A DNA stretch of 39,958 nucleotides from NCBI GenBank assembly GCA_958430865.1, contig CAUDNR010001024.1:1-39958 (forward strand), given 5' to 3'. Both the position numbers and the translations under genes were made by a program. Of this stretch, positions 7,770 through 16,843 are shown one piece after another. Origin of the DNA: Entrophospora sp. SA101 (lineage: Eukaryota; Glomeromycota; Glomeromycetes; Entrophosporales; Entrophosporaceae). Numbering within the stretch: position 1 is the stretch's first letter; every line of letters starts with the position of its first letter. Under the pieces are notes generated by a model, which was given only the letters and a program-made list of their open reading frames with translations, was not told the origin of the DNA and made no database searches.

Positions 7770-9857
7770 ATGGCTGGAGTTTCAGTAGCAATACCTAATT
7801 TTTCAGGCGGTATGGATGAGGATATAACTACTTTTGTCAGGAGATTTCATGGGTTTCTAGATAGTATTAATATTAATGTAAGAGAAAACACACAAAGAGT
7901 TCAAGCTACAGGTCTATTCCGAAGTGCTTTGTCTGGACCTGCTGGTGATTGGTATGATGAAGAAATACTCAGAAAAAAATTGGATGTTAACTAATATATA
8001 TGACAATACTACTGTAAATACTACAGCAAATCTTCAAGCTAGAACTATGGTGCAGATGAATACTTCTAATAGTTTTAGACCACATTCTTCAGCACATGCC
8101 TTTGCAAATCATCCTGGAAATAATGCAATTACAGTAGGGGCAGTAGAGGCTAGAATGGTCCCAAGAAAAGCTTTTGCAGAAGATTGGACTAATTCTGGTG
8201 GAGCACCTACAGATGATGCGCCTAGATTTACTGGTGCTAGTGGTGCTGTTCCTATAATATTAAATGGAATTCAGCTTGGTCAAGCTATTTACTACTTTGA
8301 AAACTTCTATCCTTCAGTATTAGAAGAAAGACGCAAAGTGCAATTTGGTACTCTTGATCAAGGTAATGATCTGGTTAAAACTTTCTATGAAAAAGTTAAA
8401 AAATATGGCAAACTACTGAATTTTGGTGATGAAGTAGTTAATCATCAATTCTTTAGGGGGCTATCTCCAGACAATCAACTTGAAGTGGAATGAATTGGTG
8501 CTGAAAAAACTGTAAGTGAGTTAGTTAAAAATTTAGAAAAAGTTGAAAAACGCAAATCTGAAATGAAAATAGGCTTATCCAAGAGAACAGGAGATACTGA
8601 CTATAAAAGCCAAGTACATAAACCAAGTTCAGGGTTTTCACCAGAAGATGTGGATAGAATGATCAAGAGTATTACTGAAAAAATTACGCAAAATTTTCAA
8701 ACTCAAATTCAGGAATTACAAGCAAAAATTCCAACAGTTATAAAGGCTCCAGCAAAAGGAATGACAATATTAGATAATTCTGAGAAACAAGTCCAAACAA
8801 ATGTTTCTATTCAGAAATGGAATAAATTCTTAAATGATCATAATCTTAATGATGATTTAGATGAACCCTATGAACCCTATGATTCCAATAATTTTCTTCC
8901 TGCTGGCCTTCCAGATACTTATAGAGATAAAAAAGGATTAAATTCCTATGATAAGGCTGAAGCTAGATTAAGAGTTATGCAACAATATGAAAACAAAGAT
9001 AAAAAACATAATGAGAGAATAGCAAATAGAATTGCTGAACGAATTGAACAACAAAAACTTGATAAGGAAATTGCTGGAATTGCTGGTCTATTTAATAATC
9101 TTAATATTAATGATCCTGATGCTATGGATACTAATTTAGTTCGGGAAATTGCAACTAATGATGATGAATATACTCTCCAATTAGTTCGAAAAAAAAAATA
9201 ACTGAAAATCCTACTAAGGCCAAAGGTGGTAAAAAAGAAATGCAAATTAAGGGGTCATCAATTGATACTGCGAGTTTGAGAAAAATTATTCATGAATTAA
9301 TTATAGAGGAATTAACTCGTTTGGGATTAACTAAGAAAACTACAAGCAAAGAAATTCAGAAGTTTAGTGAAGCTTATTCTGATGATTCTATGGATATTGA
9401 TCTTTTGTGCCTAGATAATAAAAAAGATTTAGCATCAGTTGAAGGTGTAGTAGAGGGAAAATTAAAACTCCCAATTCTTATAGATTCATGTTGCAATAAG
9501 TCTGTTATGCCTGAAGAGATTTATAAAGAACTTGGATTAATACTTGATACAAATAAAATTTGCAAACTTTCTGGAGCATCAACTAACATTAAATCGTTAG
9601 GTACAGTTAAAAATGTCAAAATAACTTTGGCACCAGGATGTACTATAACAGATGATTTTGCTGTAATTGCAAATTATCCATATCATGAGCTTATTTTGAA
9701 CCGACCTCGTCTTAGAGAATATAACTATGATTTACTTGAATCTAGAAAGCATATGGCTATTACTTGTAATGGAAAGGACTTCTTTATCCCTATAATTCCA
9801 TCAAAAAATGAATACAAAAAAGTAAACTTGCCAGTATTGGAAGCATTATATAATTAG
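7770..9857 (+). pseudogene. Gag capsid plus retropepsin-like protease polyprotein, interrupted
   Basis: The first 70 codons (NFSGGMDEDITTFVRRF, LFRSALSGPAGDWYDE) match the N-terminal half of a Ty3-type Gag capsid. After a +1 shift at an A7 run (7973-7979) the C-terminal capsid half follows (VLEERRKVQFGTL, FRGLSPDNQLEVE). A TGA at 8491-8493 then interrupts the same frame. At the A10 run (9189-9198) the Gag frame ends in TAA. The protease frame lies at -1 and is open across the run. The protease domain has ILIDSCCNKSVMP, where D-S/T-G is expected, and LILNRPRLREYNYDL like the second retropepsin motif. No zinc knuckle, reverse transcriptase or RNase H follows. A Gag with no RT inside a Polinton-like element is the main oddity of the window. 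It could also be a captured retrotransposon fragment. Confidence 0.75.
9189..9198 (+). promoter_or_regulatory. A10 slippery run at the Gag-protease junction (possible -1 frameshift site)
   Basis: Ten A residues follow ttcg and precede the Gag stop codon (TAA, 9199-9201). The protease frame is -1 and has no stop across the junction. A-runs permit ribosomal or transcriptional slippage, and Gag-Pro genes often use a -1 shift here. The run is ten A long in both copies. Function is inference, since other homopolymers in the element also carry shifts. Confidence 0.4.
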
Positions 9858-9902
9858 TCAAGTATTTCAGAAAAAAAGAATATTTAGAATACAATTATTT
9901 TT

Positions 9903-10988
9903 TTACGCCCTGCTAACTTCCAGAAATTCATTTACAAGATGGGGTGCATCTTCTTTGAATCTATTTGCTGGTTCCCAAGTTGATTCATTTTCAGGATATC
10001 GGCACCATTTAACAAGGTATTGTTTTTTACCTTTATAAGTTCTTTGCTTAAGAATTTTTTCAGGAATAAATTTATCTTGTTTTCCACAAATTACTGAATC
10101 TGGAGGCGGGTTTTCATTATCTGGAACTACTTGGAGTTGCTTTCTAGTATATGCACAATGAGATACAGCTAATCTTCCATGAGGACCATTTACAAGGTAT
10201 GTTGGAGGTTGTTCTGGGCTTAGCATAAGTTTTTTATTACTCGAATTTCTGGATCCCACCTAATATCACCTGTGCGGAATTTACCATGTAATTTTTTACC
10301 AAGTACTGATTTAGGCTCAAACAACATTACTCTGACTCGTGTTCCTTCTTGTAGCAATTCATCTTTATCAGTAATTCTAGGAAGGCCTTCTGGAATAGGA
10401 GGAGGATTTCGTTTCCATTTCTCTCTAAGAGCTTCTATTAGAATAGGATAATCTTCAGACCATTCCACAGAAGTTATACTGGTTTTCATTTCTTGTGCGG
10501 TCATTCGATTCAATATAGGCCTCTGGATTTCTTGATTAGTTTTTTCAACAAAGCATTGCTGTCTATGTTTTCCAGGAAATCCAAATTTCATTAGCACCTT
10601 AACCTCTTTTCTGAAATAATTTCAGACTAAAGAATTATCAAATTCCTTTCCAGTATCGGTATTTAATCTGAAAGTAGGAAATTTTACATGACCTCGTTGA
10701 TAGATCCTTTTGAATGAATCTAGAACTGTTTCAGCATCTTTACTTTTGAGCGGATTTCCATCCAAATCCCGAGTTGAAACATCAACAACTATATGGGAAT
10801 ACCAGTAATTCAAGTAAATCTGAATCCTATACTGCATTGGCCTTCCAGACAATTACTTTTGGTTGTTCCGATTTTTTTTCTTTTTTAGGTGTAATGTGGA
10901 GATTGAAATGTTCTTCATTTTTTAGCAGTTTAGATGGTACCCCAGATAATGAATAGTATTTATAATAACGATCTACTGGTGTTGACAT
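9903..10988 (-). pseudogene. DDE integrase (rve) with C-terminal chromodomain, interrupted
   Basis: The gene starts at 10988 (MSTPVDRYYK...). The catalytic core holds HIVVDVSTRDLDG (first Asp), FRLNTDTGKEFDN (second Asp) and CFVEKTNQEI (Glu), with 36 residues between the second Asp and the Glu. The C-terminus is a chromodomain (PEKILKQRTYKGKKQYLVKW, then NESTWEP), which suggests targeting to modified chromatin. No HHCC zinc finger is visible at the short N-terminus. This is the integrase type of Polintons and Ty3-type elements; the opposite strand to Gag argues against one retrotransposon. Copy 1 carries a TAG (10827-10829), a 20 bp deletion near 10811, a TGA (10622-10624) and a T6 run near 10230 where copy 2 has T7. 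Confidence 0.9.
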
Positions 10989-11031
10989 TTTGAAATCCTA
11001 TTTGAATGTATGTATCATAAGTTCAAAAAAG

Positions 11032-11298
11032 ATGGTTCATACATATTGTGTAAAGTGCCAAGCTAAAACAAATTCAGCATCTGAGAAATTGGAAACTACA
11101 GGAAATGGACAAAATCGGTTGATTGGTAAATGTGTTGTTTGTGGTACCAATAAACATACCTTTGTATCTAAGGATGGATCGATTAAATTAAAGACTCCTG
11201 CTGAAGAAGCTATTGCCAGAGAAAAAAAGGAAAAAGCTAAAGAACGAAAAAAAGCATTGCAACTTGCTAAGAAGATTATAAATAATCAAAAATCTTAG
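11032..11298 (+). CDS. Small zinc-ribbon protein (DUF5679-like) with basic tail
   Basis: The start at 11032 gives MVHTYCVKC, and an upstream in-frame ATG (10990) would only add a poor leader. The 88-aa protein has one CxxC pair near the N-terminus (CVKC) and a second 29 residues later (CVVCGTNKHTF), the layout of a treble-clef or zinc-ribbon fold. The C-terminal third is Lys-rich and helical. Similar YCVKC...GKCxxCGT proteins occur in Polintons, adintoviruses and other dsDNA viruses (from memory, unverified), where a nucleic-acid role is likely. Copy 2 is open too, with few changes. It sits head-to-head with the integrase gene, 43 bp between starts. Confidence 0.6.
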   Translation: MVHTYCVKCQAKTNSASEKLETTGNGQNRLIGKCVVCGTNKHTFVSKDGSIKLKTPAEEAIAREKKEKAKERKKALQLAKKIINNQKS

Positions 11299-11325
11299 TA
11301 TCTGGTTATAATTCAATTATTTTAA

Positions 11326-11878
11326 TTAAAATATGCATTTATCATAAATGCGGTTAATTTCATCTGGATTTACAATATAATTATACCTCACTAGGAAATA
11401 TTCAAAGTTAATTAAATCCCTATGAACATAGGATTTATAATCATCCAGCTTTGCATGCTTGAACTCCAACCTTTGAGCAAGTGCATATTTATCTATATTT
11501 CCTGGATCTGCATAAAATAACTCATTGGCTTCTAAATAATTCTTTTCTGCAACAGCGCATTTTGCTTTTATAGCTTTATATTGGACTTTCAATTGATTTC
11601 TTATAATGAATAATTCTGTTCTAAGATTGATATTAAAGGCAAGCCAGAATTTTGTAACTTTGATTAAGGATTGGGTGCATTGAAATCTTAAATCCGAATG
11701 CATTTCTCCATAAATTCTAAATGTATTTAAAAACCACTTCAGTGCGGTTTTGATAAAGTTTATACCTGGCCTCTAGTCTCCATAATTTGTTAACATAGGT
11801 TAATCTTACTAAGGATGTAGTAGGTAAATAGCTGAATATATTTTCTAGGATTTCAGGTGTACCTAATATACTACTCAT
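11326..11878 (-). pseudogene. F-box protein, copy 1, broken by a 20 bp deletion
   Basis: The start at 11878 lies inside the right TIR, so the protein begins with the same eight residues as the helicase (MSSILGTP). An F-box follows at once (EILENIFSYLPTTSLVRL). Compared with copy 2, 20 bp are missing near 11744, between two copies of TTCAGTG, which shifts the frame. The remaining 125-codon open stretch (11703-11326) is the C-terminal part. F-box proteins recruit targets to SCF ubiquitin ligases. See the copy 2 entry for the whole protein. Confidence 0.75.
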
Positions 11879-12178
11879 TTTTGATAATAATACTTTGTAC
11901 CTGGATTTGTTTAATTCTTTGGTTAATTATTTGGATAAATTTTTTTATGTAATACCTATTATGCAGATTAATTCAATTTGATTTTTGCATGGGATATTTT
12001 TTTATGTAATATGTATAACATGGGTTAATTCAATTCGTTTTTTTACACATAAAGTATAGAGAAAATTGGTCCAAATTGATCTAACAAAATTCGTTTTTTA
12101 TACATAAAGTATAGAGAAAATTGGTCCAAATTGATCTAACCGGTCTGAAAGGGGTCTTTGGACCAGCTTAGTATCTGA
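11855..12178 (-). repeat. Right terminal inverted repeat, copy 1
   Basis: It is the reverse complement of 1-377 except that it has two rather than three ~54 bp subrepeats and scattered C/T changes. The inner edge contains the first eight codons of the F-box gene. Confidence 0.9.
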
Positions 12179-12560
12179 TTTAGCCTTCTAGCTATGGAAA
12201 TAATGCTTTCCTGCTATAATTCTTGGATTGGTCCAAAGGTCTTAGGAAATTCTGGCAAAAATTATATATAGGGAGCATAGTTTTCTCTAGAAATTGATAT
12301 TCATCCTTGGACCATTGGACCACTTTTTGATTTTATCTATTTTGATGTTTTTTGATTATTTGGAAAGTAAATTGATTAGTATTTATGTATTTTTTGGTCT
12401 TAAGACTGGTCTTAGTTTGGTATTAAGAGATATTATATATATTAGACCATTTTTAGTATTGGATTTTTTAACTTTTTTTAGCATTTGAGCCAACGCAGTG
12501 GCAATATCTCAATGAGAGAAATCGATCCGGAGGGAGATACATCATCATCCAGCAATGACC
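12179..12560. repeat. Flank shared by both element copies
   Basis: This sequence starts at the element end (tttagccttctagc) and is nearly identical to 24697-25078. It contains tatatatagggagc and ends at an exon-like stretch. Either the element and flank were duplicated together, both copies inserted at the same point of a dispersed repeat, or the assembly repeats one locus. Confidence 0.75.
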
Positions 12561-12636
12561 ATCCTACAGAGTTACCAAAGGATGTAGCAAAAAATTTATT
12601 AGAAAATCTATTTGAAATAAATAATTCATGGACATC
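12485..12636 (+). CDS. 5' part of an unidentified gene, cut by the assembly gap
   Basis: An open frame from ~12482 encodes LSQRSGNISMREIDPEGD, a Ser run, then HPTELPKDVAKNLLENLFEINNSW, and runs into the N gap. There is no ATG at its beginning; a tttttttag just before it could be a splice acceptor, with the TATA-like tatatatagg near 12265 as promoter. The composition looks coding. In the flank of copy 2 the same start is followed by unrelated sequence. No family was recognised. Confidence 0.3.
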
Positions 12637-12646
12637 NNNNNNNNNN
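12637..12646. other. Assembly gap (10 N)
   Basis: Ten N residues join the flank of copy 1 to the middle of the left TIR of copy 2 (position equivalent to 214 of copy 1). The real distance is unknown, and the join may be a scaffolding guess between repeats. Confidence 0.95.
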
Positions 12647-12810
12647 TATACATATTACATAAAAAAATATCCCGTGCAAAAATCAAATTGAATTAATCTG
12701 CATAATAGGTATTACATAAAAAAATTTATCCGAATAATTAACCAAAGAATTAAACAAATCCAGGTACAAAGTATTATTATCAAAAAATGAGTAGTATATT
12801 AGGTACACCT
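12647..12810 (+). repeat. Partial left TIR, copy 2
   Basis: Equivalent to 214-377 of copy 1. It keeps tccgaat where copy 1 has tctgaat, a CpG difference. The tandem subrepeats are lost in the assembly gap. Confidence 0.85.
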
Positions 12811-14790
12811 TCCAAAGAATTTAATCAAAATAAATTTAGAGATCTTTTTTATAAAGCCAAATCTCGCAAAGAACTCCAACCAGCTTTAACCTATTTATTA
12901 GGATACTTTGCATGTGGAGAAACCGGTGTTTACAAATGGGTTCCTGCTCTTAAGACCTTCAAGCATTTTAATAAAAAGGATGCATGTGAGTCTTTTATCC
13001 AGAATGAAACAGCAGAATTTGAACATGGCAATTGGGTAGAAAAGTTTAATATACAAAACTGGTTCTTTAGGGAAACGCCTATCTTCATTATTAATGTTGA
13101 TCCAACTAAACCACTAACTTATCAACATCCAATATCTGAAGAATATATTATTAATAATTTTCCGGGATTTCTTCATTCCAACCCACCTCCATTCCATCAA
13201 TTTAGCAAAGAAATTCGTAATCAGGTAAATTTAATTCTTAACCATATGAGAGAAGTACTTTGTTCATCAGATAAAAAGCAAGAACTCTATATGATGGGAT
13301 TAATTCTAAGGATAGCAATTGGCCAGAAAATGCAAAAATCAATGTTCCTTTATTCTGGTCCGGGAACAGGTAAAACAATGCTTACATGGTTCCTTCGGGA
13401 AATGGTCCTTGGCTCAAAGATTACTATGAAAACCACCAATGAAAAAATTATTACAGGACAATTTAACAAAGAATTAGAAGGTAGGGTTTTATTGGTTCTT
13501 GAAGAAATGTCTAACTCAAAATCCACTGATTGGATTACTTTTGCAAATTGGCTCAAAGACTTTATTGATAGTGATTCTTTGAGGATAGAAGAAAAGCATA
13601 AGACTCCATATTCGGTTACTAATATTACAAATTTAATTATTAACAGTAATAATAGTAAAACAATTCGTCTTGATAAAAATGACCGAAGATATTTTATTCC
13701 GGATATCTCTGAAAAGTATGTTGAAAATGGAATTGGAATGGATCATTATTATGCCCCACTGGATAAAGCTATAAAAAATCCAGAAGTTGGAAAAGCATTC
13801 TACTCTTATGCACTAGAATATGTAAAACTTAATCCAGATTTTAATGAATGCAAAATCCCTATGAGTAAAACTAAGCTAATGATGACAAGCAGGGATATTA
13901 ACCCAATCCATGAGTTTATAAAGCAGGAATATTTATGCAAGTCTTTAGATCTTGATTTAGCTTCTACATACCTTTATAATACATATAAAAACTGGTTTCG
14001 GGAAATGTTTGGCATCAAAAAAAGACCGCCTATTGTACAGGAATTTACTCGTGCAATTGGAGAGTTAGGGATAAAAACTAAGTCAAAAAGAGTAGGAGAT
14101 CAAAAAACCAATAAAAAAATGCAATGGTATTCAGCTTCATATAATGATATTTATACCATATTCCAGAAAAAGAATATGATTGATGAAGCCGAAAATATTA
14201 ATGAACCGGAGGGATACCAACATACAGAGAGTATAGAATTATCATTGAAATCCCCTGAAAAATTCCCATCAGAAGAAGCGCCTTTAGACTTGCCCCTTCA
14301 AAGCCCTTCTACTAATTCTACTAATTCAATTCCCAAACTAGAAAATGATGATGATGCTGATGAAGTCTATGAATCATCTGGTTCAGAATTTGATGAAGAA
14401 GAAGTATATGAATCATCTGGTTTGGAATTTGATGAACCAATTCTTAAAAATAAAAAACCAGAAGTGTCTTTAGAATCGCCAGCTGAATGTAGTAAATCAT
14501 CTGTACCAGTGTTTAAAAAGATGTCGCCAAAAGTTCCACCAAAACCTGAACATCTAAAGATTACAAAAAATAATGAAACCCAAAAACTAGAAAACCCGAT
14601 TGAAGAATTTTCTATTGATGAATGCTTGGACCTCTTATGTGCTGAATATGATGAAAATTGCCAGGATAATAGGAATACAGAACCAGAAACCATTAATGAA
14701 AAAGAATGTACATTAGCTGAGGAGGAAGAGGAATTCTCAGAAAATGAATATATTGATTATAAGGAACTAGATAAATTCCATAATAATTAA
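12787..14790 (+). CDS. SF3-type helicase, copy 2
   Basis: The 667-aa product is identical to the copy 1 protein, including Walker A GPGTGKT, the double Glu of Walker B, sensor Asn and arginine pair, winged helix and acidic repeated tail. It is the only long gene open in both copies. Identity here together with damage elsewhere suggests recent duplication or gene conversion of the left part, or an assembly that copied this sequence. Its start also lies in the TIR. Confidence 0.85.
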   Translation: MSSILGTPSKEFNQNKFRDLFYKAKSRKELQPALTYLLGYFACGETGVYKWVPALKTFKHFNKKDACESFIQNETAEFEHGNWVEKFNIQNWFFRETPIFIINVDPTKPLTYQHPISEEYIINNFPGFLHSNPPPFHQFSKEIRNQVNLILNHMREVLCSSDKKQELYMMGLILRIAIGQKMQKSMFLYSGPGTGKTMLTWFLREMVLGSKITMKTTNEKIITGQFNKELEGRVLLVLEEMSNSKSTDWITFANWLKDFIDSDSLRIEEKHKTPYSVTNITNLIINSNNSKTIRLDKNDRRYFIPDISEKYVENGIGMDHYYAPLDKAIKNPEVGKAFYSYALEYVKLNPDFNECKIPMSKTKLMMTSRDINPIHEFIKQEYLCKSLDLDLASTYLYNTYKNWFREMFGIKKRPPIVQEFTRAIGELGIKTKSKRVGDQKTNKKMQWYSASYNDIYTIFQKKNMIDEAENINEPEGYQHTESIELSLKSPEKFPSEEAPLDLPLQSPSTNSTNSIPKLENDDDADEVYESSGSEFDEEEVYESSGLEFDEPILKNKKPEVSLESPAECSKSSVPVFKKMSPKVPPKPEHLKITKNNETQKLENPIEEFSIDECLDLLCAEYDENCQDNRNTEPETINEKECTLAEEEEEFSENEYIDYKELDKFHNN

Positions 14791-14897
14791 GCCAATGTAC
14801 TATGCTGGTATTTGCTTTGTATACATTTTGTGGATATATATTTTTTTTTATATATTCTATAAATTTTCATATTGAATAATTATATACAATAAATAAA

Positions 14898-16811
14898 ATG
14901 CCAATCAATACAATTAATATAAACTATCAAAGATTGCCAACTCGGCAACATATCACTGAAATCAATTATACCGGTAGAAGTTTTTCCAGAAAAAGAATCA
15001 ATCATGAAATAGAAAAACTTAGGACTAGAATTCCAAATAAAAAATTTCAAGTTCTTCTTCCTTATGAGCAGTGGAAACCCGGCTCATGGTTTGAGGATGG
15101 AGAAGATATATCATTATTTTCATTGCTAGATCATTATGATGAGTCCCAATTGCCAGAAGGTGGAGGAGATCCTGGATCTTATAATCGATTTATTATTTAC
15201 ATGATGGATCCTCCAGCATTATCAGGTGGTTGTAATGCCAAAAAAGACAGCGGTCTAAATGATTGTCTTTATCAATGTTTATATCATGCTTATGGAACAT
15301 TTTCAAACCTTCCAAAAATTATCAAAAAGCCAGAAATTCTTAAGCAAGCTTTGGGCTTACAAAGGAATGAAGCAGTTCCAGTAGAACTTATTGAAAAAGT
15401 AGAAAAATTAGCTAAAACTATTGCAATTAATATAGTTGGAGATTTTACCCGAATTTCCAAAAATACCGCTCATTGACAAATTACTCTTACACTTGCTGAT
15501 GGGCATTATTCCATTACACCAAATCCAGATCAATTCAAAATTAATACTACTACTTCTAAGCCAAAGGAACCTTTAATATATAAAATGGATGGAATAAATA
15601 ATACTGTAAAAATTTTTAATGGAAAAGATGTATGCACTGTTACTACTATAGAATGGCAAAAGTTACAATCAAAATCTCGTTTTGGGAAAAATTGTTATAT
15701 TCCAGTTGTCAAAGATAAAAATTCCGGAATTTATGAATCATTGGATGAAGCTTATACAAGAATACATGAGGAATGAAATATTTTGCTAGAAGAATCTAAA
15801 AAAATTGGCTTATCAATTGATTTATTCATGTGTCATGGCAGTTATAAGAAAGTTGCATTATGGTTACTTGAAAGACTTAGCCAGGCAATTCGAGCCAATG
15901 AAGCATTAGATCCTATGGAAGCAATATGGATTTCTAACGCAATGGTGGGTGGAATTATTTGGGCTCAAAATGATTGGAAAGGATATGGCCGGCAGTATGA
16001 TGAAACTAGCTTATATCCCAGTATTATGCAATCAGCAATTACATTTCCAATTAGTAAAGGAAAATTCCAAATACTTAAAGATTTTGTTAAAAAACATGAA
16101 AATGGTGATTATGCCATATATGGAATATATTGGGCAGAAGTTGAATATAAAAAAGATATGAAAGTATTATTCAGATATAATAAATGTAACAAATATACTC
16201 ATACTGATTTATCCTATGCCAGAACATTGGGACTTCAAGTTAAATTAATTCAGGATAATTTTCCAAATTCGTTAGTATATGAAAAGGAAACAAGAATTCC
16301 GGGAAAAATTATATTTGGAGAATATGTAAATTTCCTTTTCAAACTAAAAAATAAAGGGGAATTATTGGACAAGTATCAAAAAGAGTTCTAAATACTTTAT
16401 GGGGAGCATTGTGCCAAAGAAATAAATCTTACTATGATGTTAGTGAAGGCAATGGTAGATTTATTCAAAAACCCGGAAGGAGAAATTTTAGATAGTATAA
16501 TTCCAGTAGGAGATAAACATTGGACTTTACAATTTTCAAACCCTGGAAATTTATTTAAAGGTGAGTATCCCCGAATTGCTCCATTTATTCTAGCACAGGG
16601 ACGAAAAATAATATCTAGTCAAATTAAGCCTTATAAAGATAAAGTAAGACGGGTTCATACAGATGGATTTATTCTAGAAGAAGATCCTACAAAGCCACCA
16701 TCTATTAATTGTCTAGAAAATGCTTCAAAAATTTTAAAAACGCTCAAATTTGAAAAAGAAAGCAAATGCCATGTTAAAAACGCTAATCAAGTTACGTGGT
16801 ACGAATGTTAG
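14898..16811 (+). pseudogene. OTU-like + DNA polymerase B, copy 2, interrupted
   Basis: It has the same two TGA codons (15474-15476, 15774-15776) and the same shift before motif B as copy 1. One extra A near 16451 (ggcaatgg, where copy 1 has ggcatgg) adds a further frameshift between motifs B and C. Motifs A (YDETSLYPS) and C (VHTDG) are unchanged. One Ser/Leu difference appears only in an overlapping frame. The shared lesions show that the gene was already dead, or is decoded unusually, before the copies separated. Confidence 0.85.
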
Positions 16812-16843
16812 AAATTTTTACATTACTGCGCCGTTATTAATTA

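Larger units (their letters stand above)
1..12178. mobile_element. Polinton/Maverick-like element, copy 1 (12.2 kb, TIR-bounded)
   Basis: The element begins at base 1 with tcagatactaagctggtcc and ends at 12178 with the reverse complement. Inside are ten genes on both strands: helicase, OTU-PolB, Cys/His protein, winged-helix protein, A32 packaging ATPase, coiled coil, Gag-protease, DDE integrase with chromodomain, zinc ribbon and F-box. PolB, integrase, A32 ATPase and long TIRs define Polintons (established knowledge). The Gag-protease is not part of that set, and no jelly-roll capsid or adenain-type protease was recognised. Most long genes carry stops or frameshifts, so this copy is unlikely to move by itself. 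The left target-site duplication is not visible because the window starts at the element end. Confidence 0.85.

Noticed and set aside
7770..9857. Complete LTR retrotransposon nested in the element
   Set aside because: No LTRs, reverse transcriptase or RNase H were seen, and the only integrase is on the opposite strand.
12294..12488. 64-aa hydrophobic ORF in the shared flank (also 24812-25006)
   Set aside because: It is AT-rich with phenylalanine and leucine from T-runs, and probably lies in a leader or intron of the unidentified gene; no evidence for a protein.
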